Origin: Methylobacterium sp. E-045
GTDB lineage: Bacteria; Pseudomonadota; Alphaproteobacteria; Rhizobiales; Beijerinckiaceae
Assembly: GCF_022829685.1 (NCBI RefSeq)
Contig: NZ_JAKSYE010000027.1
Coordinates: 1-64,000, forward strand
Direction of reading: 5' to 3'
DNA length: 64,000 nt
Notes under the pieces: model-generated
What the model was told of the DNA's origin: nothing
Databases searched by the model: none
Seen by the model: only the letters and a program-made list of their open reading frames with translations
Shown: one piece after another, positions 25,883 to 34,536 of the stretch
How the letters are laid out: each line of letters begins with the position of its first letter
Position numbering within the stretch: the first letter of the stretch is position 1
Made by a program: the position numbers and the translations under genes

Positions 25883-26848
25883 ATGGCGACCCGCTCCGCG
25901 ACTGCCCCCCTGAGCCGCCCGGGCATCTACCTGGTCCGGATGCTGGTCTTCCTGACCCTCGTCGGGTTTCTCGCCTTCGTCCTATACCGGCAGATCACGC
26001 CGGCCTTCCTCGCCAATGCCGGGTTGAACGGGCTGATCCTCGGCGTCCTCCTCATCGCCATCCTGCTCGCCTTCGGGCAGGTGATCCGCCTCTTCCGCGA
26101 GGTCGCTTACGTGAATGCGGTCGCGGCCGGCGAGGGATCGGCGAAGCCGCCCTCGCTCCTGGCACCCCTCTCCCCGGCGATCCTGGCGCGGCGCGAGTGT
26201 ACGACGCAGGCCGGCATCCGCTCCTATCTCGACACGGTGGCCGCACGCCTCGACGAGGGGCGCGAAATCCTGCGCTACATCGCCGGTCTGCTGATCCTGC
26301 TGGGCCTGCTCGGCACCTTCTGGGGCCTCATCGACACGCTGAGTGCGGTGGGGAGCGTGATCCAGAGCATGCGCGGCGGCGGCGAGGCCAGCGCGATGTT
26401 CGACGAGTTGAAGAACGGCCTCGCCAAGCCGCTCTCCGGCATCGGCCTCGCCTTCTCGGCCTCGCTGTTCGGCCTGTCGAGCTCGCTCGTGACCGGTTTC
26501 CTCGACCTCCAGGCGGGCCAGGCCCATGCCCGCTTCCACAACGAGTTGGAGGATTGGCTGGTCTCCGGCGAGGAGCAGACCGCGGCGGCGCGCCCCGTCG
26601 CGGTGCAGGAGCCGGCCTCCGCCCGCGAACTCACCGAGGCGGTGGATCGGCTCTCGGCCATCGTCTCGGAGGGGGCCAACGGCCGCGTGGCGACCCAGGC
26701 GATGACCAACCTCGCCGAGGGTATCCAGGGCCTCGTCCAGCATATGCGGGCCGAGCAGCAGATGATCCGCGACTGGGTCGAGGCGCAGGCGACGCGCGAG
26801 CGTGAACTCAAGCAGGTGCTCGACCGGCTCGGCCGCGAGAAGACCTGA
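25883..26848 (+). CDS. MotA/TolQ/ExbB-type proton channel protein
   Basis: A 321-residue membrane protein with helices at about residues 15-37 (YLVRMLVFLTLVGFLAFVLY), 48-70, 135-160 (LLILLGLLGTFWGLIDTL) and 185-215. The GLLGTFWGLI segment is the signature of the MotA/TolQ/ExbB channel. A C-terminal cytoplasmic helical tail of about 100 residues follows. Start ATG 25883 is chosen. The stop overlaps the OmpA-like gene by one base. It is a stator-like unit; what it energises is unknown, because no flagellar or TonB genes adjoin. Confidence 0.88.
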   Translation: MATRSATAPLSRPGIYLVRMLVFLTLVGFLAFVLYRQITPAFLANAGLNGLILGVLLIAILLAFGQVIRLFREVAYVNAVAAGEGSAKPPSLLAPLSPAILARRECTTQAGIRSYLDTVAARLDEGREILRYIAGLLILLGLLGTFWGLIDTLSAVGSVIQSMRGGGEASAMFDELKNGLAKPLSGIGLAFSASLFGLSSSLVTGFLDLQAGQAHARFHNELEDWLVSGEEQTAAARPVAVQEPASARELTEAVDRLSAIVSEGANGRVATQAMTNLAEGIQGLVQHMRAEQQMIRDWVEAQATRERELKQVLDRLGREKT

Positions 26849-27861
26849 TGGCCTCGCTGCGCACGCGCCGGGACCGGAGCCTCAACGTCTGGCCGGGCTA
26901 TGTCGACGCCCTGGCGACGCTGCTGCTGGCCGTCGTCTTCCTGCTGACGATCTTCGTCGTCGGTCAGTTCTTCCTGTCGCAGGAAATCACCGGCCGCGAT
27001 TCGGTGCTGAACCGGCTCAACCGGCAGATCGCCGACCTCACGGACCTTCTCGCCCTGGAACGCTCCAATCGGCGGGCGCAGGAGGAGAAGGCCTCGAACC
27101 TGCGCACCACGCTCCTGGGCACCGAGGCCGAGCGCGACAAGCTGAAGGAACAGGCCGGCGTCGCCGCGAGCGGAAACGACCGCCAGGGCGAGCTCGACAA
27201 GCAGTTGGTGGCCGAGCGCGCCACCAACGCCCGCGCGGCGTCGCAGATCGATCTCCTCAACGAGCAGATCGGCGCCATGCGCCGCCAGCTCGCCGCCCTC
27301 GAGGACGCGCTCGCCGCGAGCGAGAGCCGTGACCGGGAGAGCCAGGCCCGGATCGCCGATCTCGGCAGCCGCCTCAACGTGGCCCTCGCCCAGAAGGTGC
27401 AGGAACTGGCGCGCTACCGCTCCGACTTCTTCGGCCGCCTGCGCCAGATCCTCGGCAACCGCAGCGACATCCGTGTGGTCGGCGACCGGTTCGTCCTGCA
27501 GTCGGAGGTTCTGTTCCCGGTGGGCTCGGCGAGCCTGAAGCCCGAGGCGGCGCCGGAGCTCGACCGGATCGCCACGGCCATCCTCGATCTCTCGAAGCAG
27601 ATCCCGTCGGACATTCCCTGGGTGCTGCGTGTCGACGGGCATACCGATGCCCGTCCCATCGCCAGTTCGCAATTTCCGTCGAACTGGTCGCTCTCGGCGG
27701 CCCGCGCCATCGCCGTGGTGCAGTACATGGCGGGCAGGGGGATTCCGCCCCAGCGCCTGCTCGCTGCCGCCTTCGGCGAGTTCCAGCCCATCGAGGCCGG
27801 CACCAGCGAGGACGTCTACGCCCGCAACCGCCGCATCGAGCTGAAGCTCACCGAACGTTAA
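26848..27861 (+). CDS. MotB-like protein with OmpA peptidoglycan-binding domain
   Basis: A 337-residue partner of the MotA-like channel. The single membrane helix near the N-terminus has an Asp in GYVDALATLLLAVVFLL, matching the proton-carrying Asp of MotB/TolR proteins. A long coiled coil (about residues 45-170) leads to the OmpA-like domain (200-337) with VLRVDGHTDARPI and RNRRIELKL, which binds peptidoglycan. Translation is coupled to the upstream gene. An inverted repeat follows the stop codon. Confidence 0.9.
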   Translation: MASLRTRRDRSLNVWPGYVDALATLLLAVVFLLTIFVVGQFFLSQEITGRDSVLNRLNRQIADLTDLLALERSNRRAQEEKASNLRTTLLGTEAERDKLKEQAGVAASGNDRQGELDKQLVAERATNARAASQIDLLNEQIGAMRRQLAALEDALAASESRDRESQARIADLGSRLNVALAQKVQELARYRSDFFGRLRQILGNRSDIRVVGDRFVLQSEVLFPVGSASLKPEAAPELDRIATAILDLSKQIPSDIPWVLRVDGHTDARPIASSQFPSNWSLSAARAIAVVQYMAGRGIPPQRLLAAAFGEFQPIEAGTSEDVYARNRRIELKLTER

Positions 27862-27864
27862 GAG

Positions 27865-27937
27865 TCTCTCACGAGACTCCCGGTTACGGTCGGTTCTCGC
27901 CACACGCACGGCGGTGCAGGGGGAGTATCGTGAGAGC
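27865..27937. repeat. Long-spaced inverted repeat after the stator-like operon
   Basis: ctctcacgagactccc (27866-27881) and gggagtatcgtgagag (27921-27936) pair over 16 positions with one mismatch, separated by 39 bases. There is no T-run. It may be a transcript end, a binding site pair, or a relic of a mobile element. Confidence 0.6.
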
Positions 27938-27953
27938 CACTCAGGCTGGCCCC

Positions 27954-28058
27954 CTACCGCAACGGTGCCAGCGCCACCGCCCAGACGACGAACGCACCGG
28001 AGAGCAACCCGAAGGCCATGAATTCCACCGCGCCGGTCAGGATCATCCGCTTGAGCAT
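27954..28058 (-). CDS. 34-residue predicted membrane peptide
   Basis: An ATG-to-TAG reading frame of 35 codons on the minus strand. It encodes a basic start (MLKRMILTG), one hydrophobic stretch (VEFMAFGLLSGAFVVWAVAL) and a basic end. GAGAGG lies eight bases before the ATG, a good ribosome-binding site, and the frame is flanked by genes on the opposite strand. It is too short to be sure; conservation in related genomes would decide. Confidence 0.45.
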   Translation of the reverse strand: MLKRMILTGAVEFMAFGLLSGAFVVWAVALAPLR

Positions 28059-28395
28059 TGTGATCGCCTCTCGTTGACGCGACGATCTTTGTTCTTGTTT
28101 TGTTCTTTGTAAAGCGGGCATTTCCCACGCTGCAAGACGCGGTTAGCGAGCGGTTAACATGCAGGCGGGACGCAGCGCCCACCCGACGCGTCGAGCCTCG
28201 ACGCTCCCGTCCGCCTCCTTGAAAGCTTCCTCAAATTGCTGGCGCGAGGTCGTTGCGATCGATCCGCGAGCTTCGTTTGAAAACGGACAAATAGTCGTCC
28301 CCGCGCAACCCGATTGACCCGAGAGCAATTGACAGGGCAATCAGGGCGAAGAACCGCGGATCACGTTCCATTCTTGGCCAATTTCGCTATCCTAT
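28059..28395. other. 337-bp intergenic region, no gene seen
   Basis: This region is less GC-rich than its neighbours. It contains an A/T-rich stretch (28090-28115, with TTGTTCTTGTTTTGTTCTTT) that could hold the promoter of the short minus-strand peptide gene. No clear operator or structured RNA is visible. The glycosyltransferase starts just after it with a poor ribosome-binding site. Confidence 0.45.
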
Positions 28396-28407
28396 GTGAA
28401 TGGTCGA

Positions 28408-29661
28408 ATGCGAATACATCTCGTCGCCATCGGCTCCCATGGCGACGTCCTCCCGTTTCTCGCCATCGGCGCTGAATTTCTTCGTCGCGGACAAGATGTG
28501 ATCCTGGCAGCCCCCGCCCCCTTCGCGGATCACGCGGCACGGATCGGCCTGCCCTTCCATTCCCTCGGAGACGATTGCGACTACCGTCGCATCACCGCCG
28601 ACCCCGAACTCTGGCATCCGCGCAGGGGGGCCGCCGCCTTGTTCGGGACCATGGCCGCCTCCACCGAGCAGACCTATCGCTGGATCGCCGCGAACGCGCG
28701 CAAGGGCCACTCCATCGTGGTCGCCTCGACCCTGGCCTTCGGGGCGCGGGTGGCGCAGGAAAAGCTGCGCCTGCCCGTCATCACGATCCACGCGATGCCC
28801 CTGCTGATGGAGAGCCGCTACGCTTCCCCGATCCTGCCGGGCGTGCCGCTGCCCTCTTGGGTTCCATCCCGCCTTCGGCACTGGGTCGGTCGGGGCGCCG
28901 ACAAATACGTCATCGGACCGGCGGCCCTACCGACCATCAACGCGTTCCGGCAGGAGCTTGGCCTCAACCCCGTGCGTCGGCTGCGCTACTGGTGGAACAG
29001 CCCCTCCCGTGTCCTGCTGCTCTTTCCCGACTGGTTCGCGGCCTCTCAGCCGGACTGGCCCCGGCAGGCCATGCATGTGGGCTTTCCCATCGCGGATCGC
29101 TTCGGCGACACGGACCGCCTCGGGGCCCGCCTCACGCGGTTCATGCAGGGTAACGATCCCCCCCTGGTCTTCACCTACGGATCGGCCATGCGCCAGGCAT
29201 CGGGCTTCTTCCGAACCGCCCTCGCCATCTGCGAGCGTCTGGGGCGGCGGGGCGTGCTGCTCGCTCCGGAGCACGGTCAGGTTCCCGAATCCCTGCCCGA
29301 TACCCTGATCCACGTGCCCTATGCGCCGCTCAGCGTCCTGCTGCCCCGGTCGGCGGCGCTGATCCACCATGGCGGGATCGGCACCGTGGCGCAGGCCCTG
29401 GCCGCGGGTACGCCGCAGATGATCGTTCCGGTGGCGTTCGATCATTTCGACGAGGCGGCGCGCGTGAAGCGCCTCGGTGCGGGGCTGAGCCTGAGCCGGC
29501 GCCGCTTCACGCCCGCACGCGGCGCGCGCCGCCTTCGCCGCCTGCTGGCCTCGGCGGAGGTGGCGAGCGCCTGCAGAAATCTGAAGCGACGCCTTGACGG
29601 GCTGGACGGGGTCGCCGCCGCCTGCGACGCGATCGAGAAAATGGCGCCCCGCCGCCGCTGA
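28408..29661 (+). CDS. UDP-glycosyltransferase-like enzyme (GT1/MGT type)
   Basis: A 417-residue enzyme of the GT-B fold. The N-terminal domain opens with HLVAIGSHGDVLPFLAIG, the acceptor side. The C-terminal donor-binding motif is SAALIHHGGIGTVAQALAAGTPQMIVPVA, the signature shared with sterol and rhamnolipid glycosyltransferases (the HHGG...Q pattern). The acceptor is unknown; lipid or small-molecule glycosylation is plausible. The start is uncertain: GTG 28396 or ATG 28408, both without a strong Shine-Dalgarno. Confidence 0.82.
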   Translation: MRIHLVAIGSHGDVLPFLAIGAEFLRRGQDVILAAPAPFADHAARIGLPFHSLGDDCDYRRITADPELWHPRRGAAALFGTMAASTEQTYRWIAANARKGHSIVVASTLAFGARVAQEKLRLPVITIHAMPLLMESRYASPILPGVPLPSWVPSRLRHWVGRGADKYVIGPAALPTINAFRQELGLNPVRRLRYWWNSPSRVLLLFPDWFAASQPDWPRQAMHVGFPIADRFGDTDRLGARLTRFMQGNDPPLVFTYGSAMRQASGFFRTALAICERLGRRGVLLAPEHGQVPESLPDTLIHVPYAPLSVLLPRSAALIHHGGIGTVAQALAAGTPQMIVPVAFDHFDEAARVKRLGAGLSLSRRRFTPARGARRLRRLLASAEVASACRNLKRRLDGLDGVAAACDAIEKMAPRRR

Positions 29662-29703
29662 CGGAGGCAGGTCTCTCCGACAGGGCAGGCCGCCGGTCGG
29701 CCC

Positions 29704-30417
29704 TTACGGCAGTTGCTCGATCAACCCGTCCCGGATGGTGACGCGCCGGTCCATGCGGGCGGCGAGCTCCATGTTGTGGGTGGCCACGAGCGCGGCGAGG
29801 CCCGAAGCGCGCACCAGCGAGACCAGGATCCCGAAGACATGCGCCGCCGTATGCGGATCGAGGTTGCCGGTGGGCTCGTCGGCGAGCAGCAGGCGCGGGC
29901 CGTTGGCGACGGCCCGCGCGATGGCGACACGCTGCTGCTCGCCGCCCGACAACTCGGCCGGGCGGTGGACGAGACGCTCCTTGAGACCGAGGAAGCTCAG
30001 GAGCTCGGTGGCGCGCGCGTTGGCTTCCTTGGCCCCGAGGCCACGGATGAGCTGGGGCATCACCACGTTCTCCAGGGCCGAGAATTCCGGCAGGAGGTGG
30101 TGGAACTGATAGACGAAGCCCATCTCCTCGCGGCGGAAGCGGGTGCGCTCGGAATCGGGCATGGCCGCCGTGGGCTGGCCGCCGATATAGACCTCGCCCC
30201 CATCAGGCCGCTCCAGCAGGCCGGCGAGATGCAGAAGCGTGGATTTGCCCGCCCCCGAGGGTGCCACGAGCGCCACGAGTTCGCCCGGCCAGATCGCGAG
30301 ATCGGCCCCCCGCAGGATATCGAGGGCCCCCGACCCCTGCGTGTAGCGGCGTTCGACCTTGGCGAAGAACAGGGCCGGGACCGGCTGCGCGCCGGCCTCG
30401 TCGGCAGAGGTGGTCAT
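29704..30417 (-). CDS. lolD: Lipoprotein-releasing ABC transporter ATPase LolD
   Basis: The ATPase of the LolCDE complex, which extracts lipoproteins from the inner membrane for delivery to the outer membrane. The 237-residue protein has Walker [11 protein letters not shown]-loop in [10 protein letters not shown], signature [14 protein letters not shown], Walker [13 protein letters not shown] and the His loop ATHN. The gene starts 17 bases after lolC/E on the same strand. ATG 30417 is taken as start. Confidence 0.94.
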   Translation of the reverse strand: MTTSADEAGAQPVPALFFAKVERRYTQGSGALDILRGADLAIWPGELVALVAPSGAGKSTLLHLAGLLERPDGGEVYIGGQPTAAMPDSERTRFRREEMGFVYQFHHLLPEFSALENVVMPQLIRGLGAKEANARATELLSFLGLKERLVHRPAELSGGEQQRVAIARAVANGPRLLLADEPTGNLDPHTAAHVFGILVSLVRASGLAALVATHNMELAARMDRRVTIRDGLIEQLP

Positions 30418-30434
30418 GATGGTTGAATCTCCCC

Positions 30435-31739
30435 TCAGCCGTAACGCAGGGCCTGCACCGGATCGAGCCGGGCGGCGCGCCAGGAGGGATAGAGCGTCGC
30501 CACGAGCGACAGGGCGATGGAGGTTAGGACCACCACCGTGATCTCGCCGGAATTCATCTCGGCCGGGATCTCCGCCAGGAACCGCACGGTGGGGTCCCAG
30601 GCCGAGGGAAACAGCACCCGCTGGATCGGCTTGATGTTGAGGGTGATGAGCGTGCCCAGAGCCAGCCCGCCCAGGGTGCCGACCACGCCGATCAGCGCCC
30701 CGTTGATGAGGAAGACCCGCATCACGGTACCGGGCGTGGCGCCCATCGTCCGCAGGATCGCGATGTCGCTCGACTTGTCGCGCACCAGCAGGATCAGGCC
30801 GGAGACGATGTTGAGGGTCGCCACCACGACGATGAGGCTGAGGATGAGGAACATCACGTTCCGCTCCACCTCCAACGCCCCGAAAAAGGTTCGGTTGCGC
30901 TGACGCCAGTCGGTGAGGAGAACGGGCCGCTCGGCCGCCATTTCGAGGTCGGGCCGCACTTGCGCCACGGCATCGGCATTGTCGAGATAGACCTCGATCA
31001 GGCTGACGTCGCCTTCCCGGTTGAAGAAGGCCTGGGATTCGGCCAGCGGCATGAAGACGAAGGTGGCGTCGAACTCGGTCATGCCGATCTCGAAGATCGC
31101 CTTGACCGTATAGGCCTTGGTGCGCGGCGCGGTACCGAACGGGGTCGTCGCCCCCTTCGGCGTGGACAGGGTGATCTGGTCGCCGGCCTGGAGGCCGAGG
31201 GATTCCGCGAGCCGCCGGCCGATGGCGACGCCCGTCCCGTCGTCGAACCCGTCGAGGGTGCCGCCCCGGATGGTCTTGGCGATGGAGCCGATGGAATCGA
31301 TGTCCTCGCCGCGGATGCCGCGCACGAGCACGCCGCTGCCGCCATAGGGCGACGAGGCGAAGGCCTGACCTTCCACCAGGGGAATCGCCGAGCGCACGCC
31401 GGCGACCTTGGAGAGGCGGTCGGAGAGATCGACGTAATCGGTGAACAGCTTGTCGATGGGCGTGACGAAGACGTGGCCGTTGATGCCGACGATCTTCGAC
31501 AGCAGTTCGGTGCGGAAGCCGTTCATCACCGAGAGGACGATGATGAGGGTGGCGACCCCGAGGGTGATGCCGAGGACCGAGAAGAAGGCGACGACGGAGA
31601 CGCCGCCGCCGCGCCGCCGGGCCCGGAGATAGCGCCCGGCGATGATCCATTCGAAGGCCGCGAAGGGCGGCGTGCTGCCGCGCTTGAACAGGCCGGGGAG
31701 ACCCGCCAGCCGTTCCTTCACCGTCTCTGCCAGAGCCAT
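30435..31739 (-). CDS. lolC: Lipoprotein-releasing system permease LolC/LolE
   Basis: A 434-residue permease with four membrane helices: one near residue 45-70 ([20 protein letters not shown]), a large periplasmic domain, then three near the C-terminus. The family signature [17 protein letters not shown] opens it. Only one permease gene is present, as is usual in alphaproteobacteria, so the complex may be a homodimer. It follows proS by seven bases, so proS-lolC-lolD is one operon. Confidence 0.93.
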   Translation of the reverse strand: MALAETVKERLAGLPGLFKRGSTPPFAAFEWIIAGRYLRARRRGGGVSVVAFFSVLGITLGVATLIIVLSVMNGFRTELLSKIVGINGHVFVTPIDKLFTDYVDLSDRLSKVAGVRSAIPLVEGQAFASSPYGGSGVLVRGIRGEDIDSIGSIAKTIRGGTLDGFDDGTGVAIGRRLAESLGLQAGDQITLSTPKGATTPFGTAPRTKAYTVKAIFEIGMTEFDATFVFMPLAESQAFFNREGDVSLIEVYLDNADAVAQVRPDLEMAAERPVLLTDWRQRNRTFFGALEVERNVMFLILSLIVVVATLNIVSGLILLVRDKSSDIAILRTMGATPGTVMRVFLINGALIGVVGTLGGLALGTLITLNIKPIQRVLFPSAWDPTVRFLAEIPAEMNSGEITVVVLTSIALSLVATLYPSWRAARLDPVQALRYG

Positions 31740-31746
31740 GCGGGCC

Positions 31747-33072
31747 TCAGCTCCGCTTCAGGCGCGAGATCAGGTCGATGGGAGCCACGCTCTCGCGCTC
31801 GCCGCCGGAGCGCCGCTTGATCTCGACCTTGCCCTCGGCGAGGCCGCGCGGCCCGACCACCACCTGCCAGGGCAGGCCGATGAGGTCGGCGGTGGCGAAC
31901 TTGGCGCCGGGACGCTCGTCGCGGTCGTCGTAGAGGACCGTGAGGCCGTTGGCCTCGAGGTTCGACTGGATCTCGGCGCAGGCCGCGTCGGTGGCCGCGT
32001 CGCCGGTCTTGAGGTTGATGAGGGCGACGTCGAACGGCGCCACGGAATCCGGCCAGATGATGCCGGCCTCGTCGTGCGAGGCCTCGATGATCGCCGCCAC
32101 TAGACGGCTCGGGCCGATGCCGTAGGAGCCCATATGCACGGGACGGTCGACACCATCCGGCCCGGTGACCTTGGCGCCCATGGCCTCGGAATACTTGGTG
32201 CCGAAATAGAAGATGTGGCCGACCTCGATGCCGCGCGCGGCCATCTGCTTGTCCTCGCCGACCTCGGCGAAGGCGGCGGGCTCGTGCATCTCGGAGGTGG
32301 CGGCGTAGAGCGAGGTCCAGCGGTCAACGGTGCCCTGGAGGCCGGCGACGTCGTCGAAATCGGTGGTCACCGGCGGGACGTCGAAATCGAGATACTGCCT
32401 GTCGCAGAACACCTCGCTCTCGCCCGTCTGGGCCAGGATGATGAATTCGTGGCTGAGGTCGCCGCCGATCGGGCCGGTATCGGCGCGCATGGGGATCGCC
32501 TTGAGGCCGAGGCCGGCGAAGGTGCGGAGATACGCCACGAACATCTTGTTGTAGGCGTGCCGGGCCGTCGCCTGATCGATATCGAAGGAGTAGGCGTCCT
32601 TCATCAGGAACTCGCGCGAGCGCATGGTGCCGAAACGCGGTCGCACCTCGTCGCGGAACTTCCAGGAGATCTGGTAGAGGTTCTTCGGCAGGTCCTTGTA
32701 GGAGCGCACGCTGCCGCGGAAGATCTCGGTGATGACCTCCTCGGCGGTGGGGCCGAACAGCATCTCGCGGTCGTGCCGGTCGGAAATGCGCAGCATCTCC
32801 TTGCCGTAGGCCTCGTAGCGACCGGATTCCTTCCACAACTCCGCCGACTGGATCGACGGCATCAGCAGCTCGATGGCGCCGGACCGGTCCTGCTCCTCGC
32901 GGATCACCGCGCAGACCCTGTTGAGCACGCGCAGGCCGAGGGGCAGCCAGGCATAGATGCCCGCCGCTTCCTGGCGGATCAGGCCGGCCCGCAGCATGAG
33001 GCGGTGGGAGACGATCTCCGCCTCCTTGGGCGTCTCGCGCAGGGTCGGCAGGAAGTAGCGGGAGAGACGCAT
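31747..33072 (-). CDS. proS: Prolyl-tRNA synthetase, short alphaproteobacterial form
   Basis: It attaches proline to tRNA-Pro. The 441-residue enzyme has class II motifs: [32 protein letters not shown] and, for motif 2, [17 protein letters not shown]; motif 3 is [13 protein letters not shown]. It lacks the editing insertion of the long bacterial form, as is known for this class. The start is ATG 33072. It heads the proS-lolC-lolD operon. Confidence 0.96.
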   Translation of the reverse strand: MRLSRYFLPTLRETPKEAEIVSHRLMLRAGLIRQEAAGIYAWLPLGLRVLNRVCAVIREEQDRSGAIELLMPSIQSAELWKESGRYEAYGKEMLRISDRHDREMLFGPTAEEVITEIFRGSVRSYKDLPKNLYQISWKFRDEVRPRFGTMRSREFLMKDAYSFDIDQATARHAYNKMFVAYLRTFAGLGLKAIPMRADTGPIGGDLSHEFIILAQTGESEVFCDRQYLDFDVPPVTTDFDDVAGLQGTVDRWTSLYAATSEMHEPAAFAEVGEDKQMAARGIEVGHIFYFGTKYSEAMGAKVTGPDGVDRPVHMGSYGIGPSRLVAAIIEASHDEAGIIWPDSVAPFDVALINLKTGDAATDAACAEIQSNLEANGLTVLYDDRDERPGAKFATADLIGLPWQVVVGPRGLAEGKVEIKRRSGGERESVAPIDLISRLKRS

Positions 33073-33275
33073 CGGGAACCTTGGATCGGTTTGGAGCGCG
33101 ATCGTACCGCGCATCGTTGCGGGGCACACAACACATTGCACCGAGAAAAGACAAGCGCCGTGCGGGCTCCAGGAAAGCCCCGCGTGGTCAGGCAACTACG
33201 TCGCAGACGGAAATGGAGCCGAAACCCGCAAACTCTTGCAAAAAAACGCCAGGAATCATCTCCGGAGGCGTGACA

Positions 33276-33395
33276 ATGCGCAATCCAGTTCCTATAAGCG
33301 CCACCGTGATGGTCGCGACGCCCGGAGAGGCAGCGCGAGGTCCGAGTCTCGGGAGGAAATTTCAGCCGCCACGCCGTCAGAAATGCGTGAGATAA
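33276..33395 (+). CDS. Possible 39-residue peptide upstream of an orphan terminator
   Basis: A short frame begins with ATG 33276 and is preceded by CCGGAGGCG, with GGAGG seven bases away, an unusually good ribosome-binding site for this genome. The peptide is basic with Pro and Arg, and has no recognisable fold. It ends 29 bases before a canonical terminator on the same strand. It may be a leader peptide or the readable part of a small RNA; on sequence alone it is unproven. Confidence 0.35.
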   Translation: MRNPVPISATVMVATPGEAARGPSLGRKFQPPRRQKCVR

Positions 33396-33423
33396 AATAG
33401 GCTGACACGTCATCTGCCGTCTC

Positions 33424-33452
33424 AAAAGCAAGGCTCGCGCCTTGCTTTTTTT
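33424..33452 (+). terminator. Intrinsic terminator on the plus strand with no annotated gene before it
   Basis: A perfect 11-bp stem (33424-33434 with 33439-33449, aaaagcaaggc/gccttgctttt), a tcgc loop, and a run of seven T (33446-33452). Plus-strand polarity is favoured because only four T follow on the other strand. All known genes nearby are on the minus strand. Confidence 0.8.
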
Positions 33453-33515
33453 ATGGTCGATAAGCGTCCCGGATACGGGCGGTGGACGATCCGACATCTT
33501 GCCGGATCGCCGCGC

Positions 33516-33620
33516 TAGAGCATTTCCCGCAATCTCCGGATCACGGACAATGCTCTAACCTGCTGTGTGGTCGCATTGTCTTCACGCGAGCCGGCATCCG
33601 CCTCGCTTGAAAATGCTCTA
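33516..33620. repeat. TAGAGCATT repeat triplet
   Basis: tagagcattt (33516-33525) is followed by its inverted copy aatgctcta (33549-33557) and again by aaatgctcta (33611-33620). This TAGAGCATT/AATGCTCTA palindrome is a repeat type seen in intergenic DNA of Hyphomicrobiales. The third copy includes the stop codon of the DUF1467 gene, so the repeat boundary sets that protein's end. Confidence 0.6.
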
Positions 33621-33962
33621 AAGCCCCGACAGCTCGAAGATCGGGATGACGACGAGAAAGACGAGGCTGGCGAGCAAGGTCGTCCAGATCGCCTTCTCGA
33701 GCAGGCGCGGCGACGCCGGCGCCCCCGGATCCTGTCCCGGCACGATCAGCGACGGGTCGGTCTCGACGTGGTTGCGCAGCGGCAGGATGACGAAGAGCAG
33801 CGTCCACCAGACCACGAAGTACAGGGCGAAGGCCCCGAAGACCGTGAGCTTGAACAGCACCACGGCGAGGGCCGCCACGGCCGAGACGATGACGACCATG
33901 GTGGCCAGCGTCCGCCAGATCGTGGCCGAGACGGTCTGGACCAGGGCGCTCACGCCACTCAC
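33618..33962 (-). CDS. DUF1467 family membrane protein
   Basis: A 114-residue protein with two membrane segments: residues 20-58 (MVVIVSAVAALAVVLFKLTV and the adjacent FALYFVVWWTLLFVILPL) and 92-112. The FVVWWTLLFVILPL element and the DPGAPASPRLLEKAIWTT stretch match DUF1467. The GTG start at 33962 overlaps the stop of the epimerase gene (GTGA), so they are coupled. Function is unknown; the linkage to mce and proS is conserved in the order. Confidence 0.85.
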   Translation of the reverse strand: MSGVSALVQTVSATIWRTLATMVVIVSAVAALAVVLFKLTVFGAFALYFVVWWTLLFVILPLRNHVETDPSLIVPGQDPGAPASPRLLEKAIWTTLLASLVFLVVIPIFELSGL

Positions 33963-34363
33963 ACCTGCTCCAACTCGACGAGGGTGCCGAGGAAGTCCTT
34001 GGGATGCAGGAACAGCACCGGCTTGCCGTGGGCGCCGATCTTCGGCTCGCCGGTGCCGAGGACGCGGGCGCCCTGGGCCTTCAGCTTGTCGCGGGCGGCG
34101 ATGATGTCGTCGACCTCGTAGCAGACATGGTGCACGCCGCCGTTCGGGTTGCGCTCCACGAAGCTCTCGATGGGCGAGCCCTCGCCCAGGGGCGACATCA
34201 ACTCGACCTTGCTGTTGGGCAGGTTCACGAACACTACCGTCACGCCGTGCTCGGGCTGCGGCAGGGGCTCGGTGACCGTGGCACCCAGCGTATCGCGATA
34301 GATGGCACAGGCCGCGTCGAGGTCGCGCACGGCGATGGCCACGTGGTTCAGGCGTCCGATCAT
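33959..34363 (-). CDS. mce: Methylmalonyl-CoA/ethylmalonyl-CoA epimerase
   Basis: A small vicinal-oxygen-chelate enzyme that racemises 2-alkylmalonyl-CoA esters, needed for propionate use and, in methylotrophs, for the ethylmalonyl-CoA pathway. The 134-residue protein has metal ligands in LNHVAIAV, GVHHVCYEV and TLVELEQV, plus PNSKVELMSPLGEGSPIE. AGGAGGGG lies just before ATG 34363, so that start is firm; the open frame continues to 34402 but without support. Confidence 0.93.
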   Translation of the reverse strand: MIGRLNHVAIAVRDLDAACAIYRDTLGATVTEPLPQPEHGVTVVFVNLPNSKVELMSPLGEGSPIESFVERNPNGGVHHVCYEVDDIIAARDKLKAQGARVLGTGEPKIGAHGKPVLFLHPKDFLGTLVELEQV

Positions 34364-34401
34364 GGTTTGCTCCCCTCCTTGATGACCCGCTGCGCGAAAC
34401 A

Positions 34402-34527
34402 TCCCTCTTCCCTCTGCGGGAGAGGGTGGCCCGCGAATGCGGGTCGGGAGAGGTGTTCCCTATCCGGAGAGGTCGTCCCCTCTCCCGGTCGCTCCGCGAC
34501 CACCCTCCCCCGCGAAGGGGGAGGGTC
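34402..34527. repeat. REP-like palindromic repeats after rnj
   Basis: A cluster of short inverted repeats. The last is a perfect 10-bp hairpin (accctccccc at 34502-34511 with gggggagggt at 34517-34526), directly downstream of rnj. Elements GGGAGAGGGTG and GGGAGAGG are shared with the purQ-apt repeat at 10787-10848. It separates rnj from the epimerase gene and may end the rnj transcript. Confidence 0.7.
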
Positions 34528-34536
34528 AAAGCGCAC

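Noticed and set aside
25883..27861. ZorAB of a Zorya anti-phage system
   Set aside because: The membrane and OmpA domains resemble ZorA and ZorB, but there is no ZorC, ZorD or ZorE nearby and no other defence gene. Kept only as a stator-like pair of unknown role.
28143..28340. A 65-codon minus-strand frame in the intergenic region before the glycosyltransferase
   Set aside because: No ribosome-binding site, mixed composition without a hydrophobic or domain pattern, and no match to a family that I recognise.
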